From: Prosthecobacter sp.
GTDB lineage: Bacteria > Verrucomicrobiota > Verrucomicrobiia > Verrucomicrobiales > Verrucomicrobiaceae
Assembly: GCA_021733925.1 (NCBI GenBank)
Contig: JAIPJY010000004.1
Location: 143,128 to 207,127, forward strand
Direction of reading: 5' to 3'
DNA: 64,000 bases
The stretch's first letter is position 1, and the number at the start of each line of letters is the position of its first letter. The notes below the pieces were generated by a model that worked only from the letters and a program-made list of their open reading frames with translations, ran no database searches and was not told where the DNA came from. Of the stretch, positions 8,373 through 19,600 are shown piece by piece. A program made the translations under genes and the position numbers.

Positions 8373-9791
8373 GTGAACACGCTCTCCCCTTCCTCGTTCG
8401 GCGCCCCCAAAGTCTCCGTCTTCAGCGGCAAAACCAGCTATGACGATGCCGATGCCCTGCGGCAGCAGATTGAAGATGCGATCAATGCACTGGAACTCTC
8501 TGCGGACTTCATCACTTCTGGTGACCGCGTCGTCATCAAGCCGAACTGGGTCAAGGAGCACAATGCGAGCAAGCCGGAGGATGAAAGCGGCTGGCTCACG
8601 ATCATCACGCATCCCGCCGTCGTGCGGGAAGTCGCCCGCTGGGCTGCGCGAAAACTTCAGGGACATGGCTCTGTGACGCTGTGTGATGCGCCACAGAGTG
8701 ATTCGTCTTTTGCCACGATCCGACGGCTGCACCGGCTGGATGATCTTATCACGGACCTCACGAAGGAGTTTTCGGGAATTGCCTTTCTGCTGTTCGATAT
8801 GCGGTGTGAGGAGTGGACCATTGATGACGGGGTCACCATCGCCAAACGGGAACTGCCGAGTGATCCGTCCGGGGCGGTGGACATTCATCTGGATGCGGAC
8901 AGTGAATTCCTTGGGCATCCCGGCTTGGGCAAGCTGTATGGAGCGTCGTTTGATTTCGCCACGACGAACCGGCAGCACACGGATCCGCACCATGAATACC
9001 GCATCTGCCGCACGCCGATGAATGCGGATGTGCTGATCAATGTGCCGAAGCTCAAGACGCACAAGAAAGTTGGGCTTACCGTCGCGTTGAAAAATCTGGT
9101 GGGGACTACTCCGCGCACGAACTGGCTGCCGCGCCATACTGAGGGCACGCCGGCTGAAGGTGGGGATCAATTTGCAGAGTCCACGGCGAAGCGTGCGCTC
9201 GAAGGGACGCTCATGCGCACCGCCAAGAAAATCCTCTTTGGCCGATTCTTTCTCTCCAAGCTTTTCGTGCCGCTGAAAAAACTGGGGCGCGTCGTTTTTG
9301 GTGATACCAAGGAAGTCGTGCGCTCCGGCAACTGGCATGGCAACAACACGGCCTGGCGCATGATCTTGGATCTGCACAAGTGCTTCTTCTACTTCGACGG
9401 ACGTGGGGTGCGGCGGGACAAGCCGTTGCGTTATCTGACCATCGTGGATGGCATCATTGGGGGCGATGGCGACGGGCCCATGTCATGTGATCCTGTGGCC
9501 AGCGGTGTCATTATCGCAGGGACGCATCCTGTGGCGGTTGATTGTGTCAGCGCGCAGCTCATGGGGCTTAATTGGAAAAAGACGCGGCTGCTGAATGATG
9601 CTTTTGCGATTCAGCGACTGCCCATCACGGGCTTTGGGCCTGCAGATATCACCGTCGCTTCGAACAAGTCTGAGTGGACCGGCCCCTTTGAGCAGATGAA
9701 GGACTGTTTCGAGTTCCAATGCCACTTCGGCTGGTCCGGGCATCTGGAGAGCGATGAAAGGCTGGCGAAGATGGGGAAATCAGCGGTCTGA
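8373..9791 (+). CDS. DUF362 domain protein
   Basis: I choose the GTG at 8373 as start (472 residues). The frame stays open back to 8091, but that portion lies antisense to the M23 gene and lacks the family's conserved sequence. The DUF362 core is recognisable from VSVFSGKTSYDDADALRQQI and VVIKPNWVKEHN through NVPKLKTHKKVGLTVALKN and DGIIGGDGDGP. No ferredoxin-type cysteine cluster is visible, unlike some family members. DUF362 proteins are of uncertain biochemical role and have been linked to iron-sulfur or redox functions. The 3' end overlaps the convergent small gene at 9780-9992 by 12 bases. Confidence 0.85.
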   Translation: MNTLSPSSFGAPKVSVFSGKTSYDDADALRQQIEDAINALELSADFITSGDRVVIKPNWVKEHNASKPEDESGWLTIITHPAVVREVARWAARKLQGHGSVTLCDAPQSDSSFATIRRLHRLDDLITDLTKEFSGIAFLLFDMRCEEWTIDDGVTIAKRELPSDPSGAVDIHLDADSEFLGHPGLGKLYGASFDFATTNRQHTDPHHEYRICRTPMNADVLINVPKLKTHKKVGLTVALKNLVGTTPRTNWLPRHTEGTPAEGGDQFAESTAKRALEGTLMRTAKKILFGRFFLSKLFVPLKKLGRVVFGDTKEVVRSGNWHGNNTAWRMILDLHKCFFYFDGRGVRRDKPLRYLTIVDGIIGGDGDGPMSCDPVASGVIIAGTHPVAVDCVSAQLMGLNWKKTRLLNDAFAIQRLPITGFGPADITVASNKSEWTGPFEQMKDCFEFQCHFGWSGHLESDERLAKMGKSAV

Positions 9792-9992
9792 AGCAATCGC
9801 GGCAAGACGAGCAAAAACATCTGAGGAGGGGATCGTTTGCGAGATCCCTGCATCAAACTGGTGAATCCTTCGACCGATTTCCACCTCCCACGCCGCATCC
9901 GCTGTACTTGAAGGATGCTGTGCGAGAATCAGAGATCCAGCACGTGGCAGATCTGGCATGTTTTCGACAGCGGAATCGTTTGAGACAGGCAT
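9780..9992 (-). CDS. Addiction-module component-like small protein (no toxin beside it)
   Basis: This frame encodes 70 residues. The second half, AAWEVEIGRRIHQFDAGI followed by IPSSDVFARL, matches the pattern of the small antitoxin-like family known as putative addiction module component (TIGR02574): a Trp-x-x-Glu-Ile-x-x-Arg-Arg helix, a Gly turn, then a Val-Phe-Ala-Arg-Leu end. The family is normally paired with a RelE/ParE-type toxin, but none is adjacent: purD lies 46 bases upstream and DUF362 converges downstream with a 12-base overlap. It may be an orphan remnant or a solitary regulator. The N-terminal half is only weakly similar. Confidence 0.55.
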   Translation of the reverse strand: MPVSNDSAVENMPDLPRAGSLILAQHPSSTADAAWEVEIGRRIHQFDAGISQTIPSSDVFARLAAIASDR

Positions 9993-10038
9993 GGGTGATT
10001 GTCATCACACCAGCCCGTTTTGTCGAACTCCAAATGCC

Positions 10039-11289
<1,251 letters not shown>

Positions 11290-11380
11290 GGGGGGTGTTT
11301 CTTAGCGCGGCCCGTGGTCTGCGCAAGCCTGCACGAAAGGCAGGTTCTAAGAACTTGGGAGGCCAGCCGTTGCAGCCAGC

Positions 11381-12934
11381 ATGAAAAGCTGCCTGTTGCC
11401 CTGTGTCCTCTTGCTGGCCTGTACTCCTGAGAAGGAAACCAAGCAGACCGTTTCACCGGACAAGATCAACGACACGATCCAGCAAACTGTGGATCATCTG
11501 GATGCCGCGCTGATGCATGATTACCGGCTCATCGCTGAAAAACGCCTGAAATATCAACACTCACCTGCCCTGCCGGCGCTGCCGCCCATGGCTGACGACA
11601 CCACCTTTCTGCGGCGCGCCTGCATTGATCTCGCGGGAAGGCTGCCGCGCCCGGAAGAGGTGCGTCATTTTATCGCAGACACCTCCCCCGGTAAACGCGC
11701 CAGACTTACGGACGCCCTCACTCGCGAACCCGGTGGTGCCGAAGTGCGCTTCCGTATGCTGGCAGAGGCATTTCGCGTGACCGACAACGATTACAAAACA
11801 ATTCCCTGGCTGCGGCAGGCGGCAGCGGAAGACCGCCCGTATGCCGAAATCGTCGCCGCCATGATTGGAAGCTGGCTCAAGCCATCGGTTGATCAAGGCA
11901 ACGCCATGCGCACCAGCGTGGAGACAGCCTACACGGTGCTGGGTGAGGACCTCTACTGTGCCATGTGCCACGATCACCCTTTTACTGACTACACCGAGCA
12001 TGGCTGCTTTGCCTTTGCCGCCTGCTTTACAGGCCAAAAGGAAATGCGCCTGCCACTCGACTACAAATACCCCAATGGCAAACCAGGGGAAGTGATCCAA
12101 GCCGATATCCTGCACCGTTCTAAAAACTATTGGCCGCGCATCCGCGACGATCAGGACAAGCTCATGCAGGTGGTGCAATGGATCACCGAGGAAGAAGAGA
12201 GCAAGCGCTTCGCCCTGGTGGCCTCGCTGCGAGTGTGGAGCGGCCTGTTTGGCATGCCCGGGGAGGAGGTAGACATCACCGTGGGTGGGGTGGATCCTGC
12301 GCCCCCGTGGCACGGCATCAAAGGTGCGGACAATCCCAATATCTACCATCGGAGCTGCTTCAGCGGATCGCCACTCGGAGCCGCCACCTGGATCGATCTG
12401 GACACGAATCATCCCGATGATTTTTCGCAAGCCACCAAGCTGCTCATCGAGGAGTTTCTGCGCTGCGGTGGCCGCATCGGTGAATTTCAGCGTATCCTGG
12501 CACGGACGGAGGCCTACAGCCGGTCGGGCATCGACTACAACTTCAAGTGGAGAGACTGCTACCTCGCGCCTGCACCGCAGATACGACGCCTTCCTTCGGA
12601 GGTGATCTGGAAAACACTCACGGCGGAAACTGACGCCCAACTGCCCCAAGTGCCGCAGCCTGAACACCCCCTGTGCATGCTGGGCCGAGGCACTCGCGAA
12701 TGGACGGACGAAAGCCGGACACCGCTCTCACATGAACTCGTGCGCTTCATGATGAATGATAAACTCATCGACCAAGCGACAGCGAAAGCTGGCGATGCCG
12801 AGGGAATGTTTCTGGCACTGCTCGGGCGTGAGCCCTCCGAAAACGAGAGGGCGGCTATCTTGCGCACTTCGGCTTCAAACCAGGATGTTGCCTGGGCACT
12901 GCTGAACACGAAGGAGTTCTTGTTCAGGCCGTGA
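11381..12934 (+). CDS. DUF1549/DUF1553-type lipoprotein
   Basis: The protein has 517 residues. A lipobox, LLAC at residues 11-14, follows a short hydrophobic leader, so it is probably a lipoprotein. The DUF1549 region starts with FLRRACIDLAGRLPRPEEV, and the heme-like CAMCHDHPF motif lies near residue 194. The C-terminal DUF1553 part ends in a VAWALLNTKEFLFRP pattern that is very typical of the family. These large PVC proteins are usually found beside DUF1501 proteins and are thought to sit in the envelope, but their reaction is unknown. This copy is shorter than the usual 700-1000 residues and has no DUF1501 neighbour. Confidence 0.85.
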   Translation: MKSCLLPCVLLLACTPEKETKQTVSPDKINDTIQQTVDHLDAALMHDYRLIAEKRLKYQHSPALPALPPMADDTTFLRRACIDLAGRLPRPEEVRHFIADTSPGKRARLTDALTREPGGAEVRFRMLAEAFRVTDNDYKTIPWLRQAAAEDRPYAEIVAAMIGSWLKPSVDQGNAMRTSVETAYTVLGEDLYCAMCHDHPFTDYTEHGCFAFAACFTGQKEMRLPLDYKYPNGKPGEVIQADILHRSKNYWPRIRDDQDKLMQVVQWITEEEESKRFALVASLRVWSGLFGMPGEEVDITVGGVDPAPPWHGIKGADNPNIYHRSCFSGSPLGAATWIDLDTNHPDDFSQATKLLIEEFLRCGGRIGEFQRILARTEAYSRSGIDYNFKWRDCYLAPAPQIRRLPSEVIWKTLTAETDAQLPQVPQPEHPLCMLGRGTREWTDESRTPLSHELVRFMMNDKLIDQATAKAGDAEGMFLALLGREPSENERAAILRTSASNQDVAWALLNTKEFLFRP

Positions 12935-12994
12935 TCCATCCGCGAACCGGATGTGATTTTCAGCTCCGTTTCTTGCCTTCACGTTGACAGCCAT
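12934..12994 (-). pseudogene. Remnant copy of the 3' end of the M28 peptidase gene
   Basis: Read on the minus strand, this non-coding stretch encodes, across one frameshift, QREGK then ELKITSGSR. The intact peptidase at 13585-16500 ends in QREGKEVQMKITPGSRD. At the DNA level the two stretches share CCGTGAT, CGCGA, CCGG and the ten-base GTGATTTTCA in the same order with similar spacing. It lies just after the lipoprotein stop and also contains a small hairpin (CATCCG at 12937-12942 with CGGATG at 12948-12953, followed by TGATTTT), which could serve as terminator for that gene. Confidence 0.5.
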
Positions 12995-13026
12995 TTCATT
13001 TGCTGAACTTCAGCTCTCTAACCGCT

Positions 13027-13572
13027 ATGACACTTGATCTTCCGACAGCCGACATTTTGACGAAAGTCCGCGGCGCCCATTGCCTGACGGAGTCAGAGCT
13101 CCAGTCGCTTTCCACCGCAATCACGGAGGTTCAACTGCGTCGGGAGCTGGATGCAGTCGATTCCCAATGGGAAAAGGACATGCAAAAATATGTATCCTTT
13201 CGTCGCAGAAAAGGTGGCCAGTCAGGGCTCGTCATAGTTTCGCGAGGAGAAGGTTTTGCAAGGATCCTCATTGGGTTGGGCATCGCCTCCTACGGAGGCT
13301 ACATGATCTGGCAGTTTCTCCAAGAATCCGAAAAGGTGGATCATTCTTATAATTTTGCACCTCTCCTCTTTTTCTCCTTCCTTCTGGCGCTGGGAGCCTG
13401 GCTTATCATCACAAGCTTCGGACAGTTTCATGTCGTTACTGATTATGAACGAGAACGCGGGGAATATCTCTCCCGGCGCAAGCAGCTCACGGCTCAATTG
13501 CCCAGAGAATCTCGCTTTCCAGCGCGCTACTGTCCCAACTGCTTGTCCTGGGACAGGCAATATTTTAGCTAG
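13027..13572 (+). CDS. Two-helix membrane protein with C-terminal CPNC motif
   Basis: Starting at the ATG at 13027 (MTLDLPTADILTKVRG) it is 181 residues. A charged N-terminal helix (about 15-60, LTESELQSLSTAITEVQLRREL) precedes two membrane helices (about residues 78-96 and 110-131). A cytoplasmic tail ends in RYCPNCLSWDRQYFS, a half zinc-ribbon-like motif. The DNA is visibly richer in A and T than its neighbours. The gene stands between two similar copies of the peptidase 3' end (12934-12994 and 13579-13645), as if it had been inserted there. I do not recognise its family. Confidence 0.65.
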   Translation: MTLDLPTADILTKVRGAHCLTESELQSLSTAITEVQLRRELDAVDSQWEKDMQKYVSFRRRKGGQSGLVIVSRGEGFARILIGLGIASYGGYMIWQFLQESEKVDHSYNFAPLLFFSFLLALGAWLIITSFGQFHVVTDYERERGEYLSRRKQLTAQLPRESRFPARYCPNCLSWDRQYFS

Positions 13573-13578
13573 ACACCG

Positions 13579-13645
13579 TGATGATCAATCCCGCGATCCG
13601 GGCGTGATTTTCATCTGCACTTCCTTACCTTCGCGCTGGACGCTG
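13579..13645. repeat. Intact copy of the repeat flanking the inserted membrane-protein gene
   Basis: This stretch covers the last codons and stop of the M28 peptidase gene and a few bases beyond. It is the intact counterpart of the degenerate copy at 12934-12994. The two are in the same orientation, flanking the gene at 13027-13572, and share GTGATTTTCA plus several shorter blocks. Confidence 0.5.
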
Positions 13646-16500
13646 ATGGTGGTTTCTTTGCCGATCTTGAGATCGCCCATGACGTAGGTGTAGTCGTAGA
13701 TGTTGGTGATGTCCTTGCCACCGAGTTTGATGATGACGTCGCCGGCTTTGACGCCTGCTTTGGCAGCGGGGCCGATGGGGGAGACGCCGCTGAGTTTGAC
13801 GCCTTTGATGTCGCCCTGGGCGTAGTCGGGGATGGTGCCGAGGTAGGCGCGGAGGCCGGTGCGGACGCCTTGGTTTTTCGGAGCCTCCATGGCGATGTAA
13901 TCGGGGGCGGGATCGGTGGTGGCGATGCCGCGGGCGATGAGGCCCATGAGCTTGGCGATCTTGGCGGCGTTGACGTAGTCGATCTTGTCTGCGGTATCAC
14001 TGGGCATGTGGTAGTCGGCGTGGGAGCCAGTGAAGGCGTTCAGGGAGGGAATGCCTTTCAGATAAAATGCGGTGCTGTCCGTGGGCAGGTGGGCGTCATT
14101 CTGCGTGGTGATGGGCAGGCCGATGGGGGCATTGCGCTTTTCGATTTCCTTGGCCCAAATGGAGCTGCTGCCAAGTCCCTGCATGACGAGTGTCTTCTGG
14201 AAGCGGCCGATCATGTCCATGTTCAGACAGGCGGCGAACATGCCGGTGAGCTTTGCGTTGGGATCGCCCTTGATCATTTTGGCGTAGGCTTCGACGAAGT
14301 GATTGCTGCCGAGCAGGCCGAGCTCCTCACCACTCCATGCGGCGAAGATGATGTCGCGCTTGAGGGTGAGCTTGCCCTGCTTTTTCAAGTCGGCGAGCCA
14401 CTGGGCGATTTCGAGAACGGCGGAGGTACCAGAGGCGTTGTCATCGGCACCGTGGTGGATCTTGTTCACTTCATCGCCTTTGGCGCGAGAGTTTGAGCCG
14501 CCGCTGCTGCCGAGGTGATCCACATGAGCGCAGACGATGAGAGGGGCGACGTGGGGGTCGGGCTTGTCGCCGTAGGGCAGGACGCCGAGGACGTTGCGGC
14601 CTTTTTTCTTCTCCTGCTGAATGACGATGTTGGCGGCGAGTGTGCCCTTGCAGTCGATGCCGCCCATGAGATCGCCGTTGTCGAGCTTGTCTTGGAGGTC
14701 CTTGAGATTCTTGCCTGCGGTGGCGAGCAGCTTGTCTCCCAGCGCATCGGTGATGCTGATGGCGGCGATGCCGCTGTTGGCGAGGGAGGCATCAAAGGAC
14801 AGTGGCGCGAGCTGCTGGACCACTTTGGAATTTGGGCCGCTGACGACGATCAAGCCGCGCGCGCCTTTCTGGCGTGCGGTGAGCGCCTTGTAGCGCAGGC
14901 TGGAGTAGCGACTGAGTTCATTGCGGCGCTCCTGCGTGATGCCTTCGGGCAGGTAGCGGAAGACGAGCACCCATTTGTCCTTCACGTCGAGGTGCGCGTA
15001 GCTGCTGTAGGTCTCGATCTTTTTACCGTCGTTGCCGGTGGCCTCCTCCGGTGTTTCGATGCCGTAACCAGCGAACACAATGCCGGCGGGTTTCACTTCG
15101 CCGTTTTGAGAGAAGGAGAGGGGTTTCCAATCCTCATCGACTTTCAAGTCGTTGCCGTTGAACTTCAATTCGTTCCCTTCACCAAGGGCGACACCGGCGG
15201 TGAATTCGAAGTTGTCGAAATAGGTGTCGTCATCGCCGAAGGGTGAGAGGCCGATTTTTTGGAAGACGTCTGCCACATACTGGGTAGCAAGTTTTTCACC
15301 TTCGGTGCCGGTGAGGCGACCGCCCAGCGCGTCGCTGGCAAGATAGGTGACCTGCTGCTTCATGTCTTCGGGGCGGATCTCTGCGGCGGTGGCGGCGAAG
15401 TCGGGCTCGGGAGTCTTGGTGATTACCGCCTGCGGATCAGTCTTGAGCCCAAGTGCGGTGAGCGCGTGATCGTGGTCCCAGTCGGCGAGGTAAATCTGGG
15501 AGGCTCCCCCTGCCCCGCGACCGCTGGTCCATGAGAGTTTTTTGCCGTCCGGGGAGAAAACGGGGAGGCCATCGAAGCCGTCCGTGGTGGTCACGCGCAC
15601 GGGATCGTGTTTGCCGGCGGCATCGACGATGTAGAGTTCAAAATTGGCGAAGCCTTGCAGGTTGGTGGTGAAGATCAGGTATTCGCCGCTGGGGTGGAAA
15701 TAGGGGGCCCAACTCATGGCGCCGAGTTTGGTGATGGGCTTTTGCTCGCTGCCGTCAGCATTCATGGTCCAGACTTCGGCCACATCGCCCTTCGGGGTGA
15801 AGCGGCGCCAGCAGATGAGCTTGCCATCGGCGCTGAAGAAGGGGCCACCGTCGTAGCCGGGGGCATCGGTGAGGCGCTTCACGTTTGAGCCGTCGGCATC
15901 GGCGGTGTAGATCTCCATGAAGTACTGTTTGTCGATCTTCAGGCGCTCTTCGTCCTCTTTGCTGAGCTTGGTCTCATAGGCCTGGCGGTTGCTGGCGAAG
16001 ACGATTTTTTTTCCATCGGGTGAGTAGTCGCCCTCGGCATCGTAGCCGCGTGTGTGCGTGAGGTTTTTGAGGGACTTGTCCACGAGGGAGTATTCCCAGA
16101 TATCGTAGTGCTCGTCGTAGTCCCAGGAGTAGCGGCGCACCTTGGAGTTCTTGCGTTCTTCGTACTCGGCGGCCTGAAGTTTTTTCGATTCCGGATCAAT
16201 GTGGGTGGAAGCGAAGAGCACGCGCTTGCCATCGGGATGGATCCAGGCACAGGTGGTCTTGCCCATGCCGGGTGAAATGCGCTCTTGATCGCCCGTTTCG
16301 AGGTCCATCAGGTAGATCTGATAAAAAGGGTTCCCTTCCTCGCGCTCGGACTGGAAGATCATCTTTGTCCCATCGGCGTTGAAGTAGCCCTCCCCGGAGC
16401 GTTTGCCCTCAAAGGTGAGCTGGCGGGGGGCGGTGATGAAATCTGCCTCGGTCTGGGCAAAGACGGCGGTCGAGAGGAAAAGGAAGGCGAGCAGGCGCAT
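13585..16500 (-). CDS. TolB-like propeller / M28 peptidase / PDZ fusion protein
   Basis: I place the start at 16500 (MRLLAFLFLSTAVFAQTEAD), a signal peptide, giving 971 residues; the open frame upstream is antisense to the next gene. Residues about 25-340 are TolB-like WD40 (PD40) blades such as GEGYFNADGTKMIFQSERE. Then comes an M28 aminopeptidase domain interrupted by a PA-like insert (VFAGYGIETPEEA). Zinc ligands are visible in CAHVDHLGSSGG, GADDNASG, SGEELGLLGS, NMDMIGRF and HADYHMPSDTADK. A C-terminal PDZ domain (about 880-965) contains GPAAKAGVKAGDVIIKLGG. It is probably a periplasmic aminopeptidase. A 103-base spacer separates it from the divergent gene at 16604. Confidence 0.9.
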   Translation of the reverse strand: MRLLAFLFLSTAVFAQTEADFITAPRQLTFEGKRSGEGYFNADGTKMIFQSEREEGNPFYQIYLMDLETGDQERISPGMGKTTCAWIHPDGKRVLFASTHIDPESKKLQAAEYEERKNSKVRRYSWDYDEHYDIWEYSLVDKSLKNLTHTRGYDAEGDYSPDGKKIVFASNRQAYETKLSKEDEERLKIDKQYFMEIYTADADGSNVKRLTDAPGYDGGPFFSADGKLICWRRFTPKGDVAEVWTMNADGSEQKPITKLGAMSWAPYFHPSGEYLIFTTNLQGFANFELYIVDAAGKHDPVRVTTTDGFDGLPVFSPDGKKLSWTSGRGAGGASQIYLADWDHDHALTALGLKTDPQAVITKTPEPDFAATAAEIRPEDMKQQVTYLASDALGGRLTGTEGEKLATQYVADVFQKIGLSPFGDDDTYFDNFEFTAGVALGEGNELKFNGNDLKVDEDWKPLSFSQNGEVKPAGIVFAGYGIETPEEATGNDGKKIETYSSYAHLDVKDKWVLVFRYLPEGITQERRNELSRYSSLRYKALTARQKGARGLIVVSGPNSKVVQQLAPLSFDASLANSGIAAISITDALGDKLLATAGKNLKDLQDKLDNGDLMGGIDCKGTLAANIVIQQEKKKGRNVLGVLPYGDKPDPHVAPLIVCAHVDHLGSSGGSNSRAKGDEVNKIHHGADDNASGTSAVLEIAQWLADLKKQGKLTLKRDIIFAAWSGEELGLLGSNHFVEAYAKMIKGDPNAKLTGMFAACLNMDMIGRFQKTLVMQGLGSSSIWAKEIEKRNAPIGLPITTQNDAHLPTDSTAFYLKGIPSLNAFTGSHADYHMPSDTADKIDYVNAAKIAKLMGLIARGIATTDPAPDYIAMEAPKNQGVRTGLRAYLGTIPDYAQGDIKGVKLSGVSPIGPAAKAGVKAGDVIIKLGGKDITNIYDYTYVMGDLKIGKETTISVQREGKEVQMKITPGSRD

Positions 16501-16603
16501 GGTTGTGAGAAAGAACATACGTTTGACGGGGATGTTTGCAGAAACTTTGCGCATGCATCCGGCTGCAAACCGCGTTTGATGCGCCCCGAACTTTTTTCCG
16601 ACC

Positions 16604-19600
16604 ATGCGCACACTCCCCCTGCTCGCTCTATTTCCCCTGCTGGTTTCCGCCGCCGAACCGGTGTCTCTGTTTGATGGCAAGACGCTGAAAGGCTGGGATG
16701 GTGAAACGACGAAAGTCTGGCGGGTGGTGGACGGGGCGATCGTGGGTGGATCGCTGGAGGGGAATCCGCAGAATGAATTCCTGACCTCGAAAAAGGTGTA
16801 TCGGAATTTCATCCTACGGCTGGAATACAAGCTGGTAGGGACGGAGGGCTTTGTGAACGGAGGGGTGCAATTCCGCAGTGTGCGCATCCCGCAGCCGCCG
16901 AATGAGATGAGCGGGTATCAGGCGGACATTGGCGCAGGTTATTCGGGCTGCTTGTATGATGAATCGAGACGGAAGAAGATGCTGCTGCAGCCAGCGAAGG
17001 AGCTGATCGAAAAAGCGGAGAAGCCGGGAGAGTGGAACAGCTATGAGATTCGCGCCGAGGAGCAGCGCATTCAGTTGTTTGTGAACAAGGTGCGCACGGT
17101 TGACTACACTGAGCGTGAACCGGGGATCGATTTGAAGGGACTCATTGCTTTGCAAATCCATGGCACGTGCAAGGCGCAGATCTCCTACCGCAACATCACC
17201 ATTGAAGCGCTGCCGGACGCTATGGTTCCTGAAGAGAAGGATGTGTTGAATCGCTTTGGCAATCCGGGTGCTGCGGTGGCGAAACATGAAGCATTCAAAG
17301 ATGGCAAGTTCGTGCTGGAGCAGGATGAAGTGATCGTGATGGCGGGTCAGGAGAATCTGGTGCGCGAGCAGAAGGTGGGAGAATTTGAAGCGGTGTTCGG
17401 CACGGCCTTTGCAGCCAAGCAGCCGCGCTTTCGCTCGATGGCCTGGGAAGGCGACACAGTGTATGAGCAGTGGCGGGATTTGAATTTCGGCGACTGGAAG
17501 GCGCAGCTTGATGCGGCTGGAGCGAGCATCGTAATCGCGCAATTTGGGCAGACGGAGTCGTTTGATGGCGTGAAGCGGCTGGCGGAGTTCAAGTCGGCCT
17601 ATCATCGGCTGCTGGACCAGTTTACCGGACAAACACCGCGTCTGGTGCTGGTGTCGCCTATGCCGTTTGAAAAGCCTACGGCACCGCATGCGCCGGACCT
17701 GACGCAGCGAAATGCGGATGTGAAGGTCTATGCTGAGGCGGTGCGCGAGGTGGCGAAGCAGCGTGGGGCCGTCTTTGTCGATCTGTTCACGCCTTTGTCC
17801 GCCCGCGCGGGAGAGCGCATCACTGATGATGGCTTGCATCTGAATGCGTTGGGATTGCGCGTGGTGGCACAAGAGATCGCGCAGCAGCTTGGAGCCTCTT
17901 CGAGTGACGCGGATGATCTCACTGCGCTGAAGGCGGCGATTGTGGAAAAGAACCGCCTGTGGTTTGACTGCTGGCGTCCGGCGAACTGGTCGTTTGTGTA
18001 TGGCGACCGTGTGACGCAGATGTTTGGCAAGCCTGCGCAGGATGCGCCGTCGCTGCGGGAGAGCTTTGAAGAGCGGAAACCGCTTGTGGCCAAACTGGAC
18101 GTGCGCATTCATGCGCTGGCGAAGGGCGAGAAGGTGCAGGATGAGCCGAAGACGGAAGCACCTGTGATCACGGAAACGGTGCTCACGGCGGAGCAGCAGA
18201 TGGCGTCTTTCACGGTGGCGGAGGGCTATGAGATGAATCTCTTTGCGTCAGAGGTGGAAGGAGTGGCGAAGCCGACGCAGTTTTCCTGGGATGAGCGCGG
18301 ACGCCTGTATGTGGCGTGCTCGCCGACGTATCCGCAGACACGGCTGGGCATCAAGCCTTCTGACTTTATCCTCGTGCTCGAAGACACGAATGGCGATGGC
18401 AAGGCTGACAAATCCACGCGCTTTGCGGAAGGTTTGACGATGGTGCAGGGTGTTGAGGTGGGCGCGGGTGGCGTGTATGTCTGCGACTTCGACCAGATTG
18501 TGCATCTCAAAGACACCGACGGTGACGGCAAGGCGGATGTGAAGACGGTGCTGTTTGCGGGCTTTGGCATCGGGGACACGCATCAACTGGCGAACTCGAT
18601 CTGCCATGGTCCTGATGGCGCGCTGTGGTTCACGCAGGGGCTGCATGCGTTTTCACGCGTGGAAACGGCCTGGGGGCTCGCACGATTGGAAAAAGCAGGT
18701 GTGTGGAAACTGAACCCGCGCACGCAGAAGATGGCGGCCTACTTCAACGGCGGCAAGGCGGGGCACAACTGCTGGGGCGTGGCGTTTGATGACTACAACC
18801 AGGTCTTCCACAAGAGCGGCGACCGTCCGGTGGGCTACTACAGCGTGCCGGGACTCGTGGCGCTGGCTGATCCTGATGAGTACCATCCGACCGGGGCTTT
18901 GTTTGACTCGAATCCCAAGACGAACAGCCTGGAGTTCATCGGCACGAAAGCGCTGCCGGATGACATTCAGGGCTGTGCGCTGATCGGCGGTTATTTTGGC
19001 AATGTGGTGGAACTGCATCGACTCGAAGATGATGGCTCGGGATTCAAGAGCACGCAGCTGCCGAAGCTGGTGACATCAAGCGACACGTCGTTTCGTCCGG
19101 TGGATGTGAGCATCGGGCCAGATGGCGCGATGTATCTGTGCGACTGGTTCAATCCGGTGATCGGCCACTATCAGGCAAGCTATGCGGACCCGCGCCGTGA
19201 CCGCTCGCATGGACGCATCTGGCGCATCACGGCGAAAGGCCGTGCACCGGTCAAGCAGCCTAAGCTGGCGGAGATGAAACCGGCGGAACTGCTGGAGCAA
19301 CTGAAGTCACCGGAGCGATGGACGCGGTATCAGGCGAAGAGAATGCTGTTTGATACACCGACGGCGGAGGTGCTGAAAGCGGCGGATGAGTTCATCGCGA
19401 AGAATGATGACGAGCATGTGCTGATGGAGGTGTGCGGCGTGTTTGAGTCGCATGAATCGCCGCGTGAGGAACTGGTGAAGCGTTTGCTGAAGGCGAAGGA
19501 TGCACGTGTGCGTGCTTATGGTGCAAGGGCGACGGAGTCGCTGGAGCTTCTGACCCATGCTGTGCGCGACGAGAATCCGCGAGTGCGTCTGGAGGCGGTG

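Noticed and set aside
16501-16887. Upstream extension of the M28 peptidase frame
   Set aside because: It runs antisense through the start of the gene at 16604, and the signal peptide begins at 16500.
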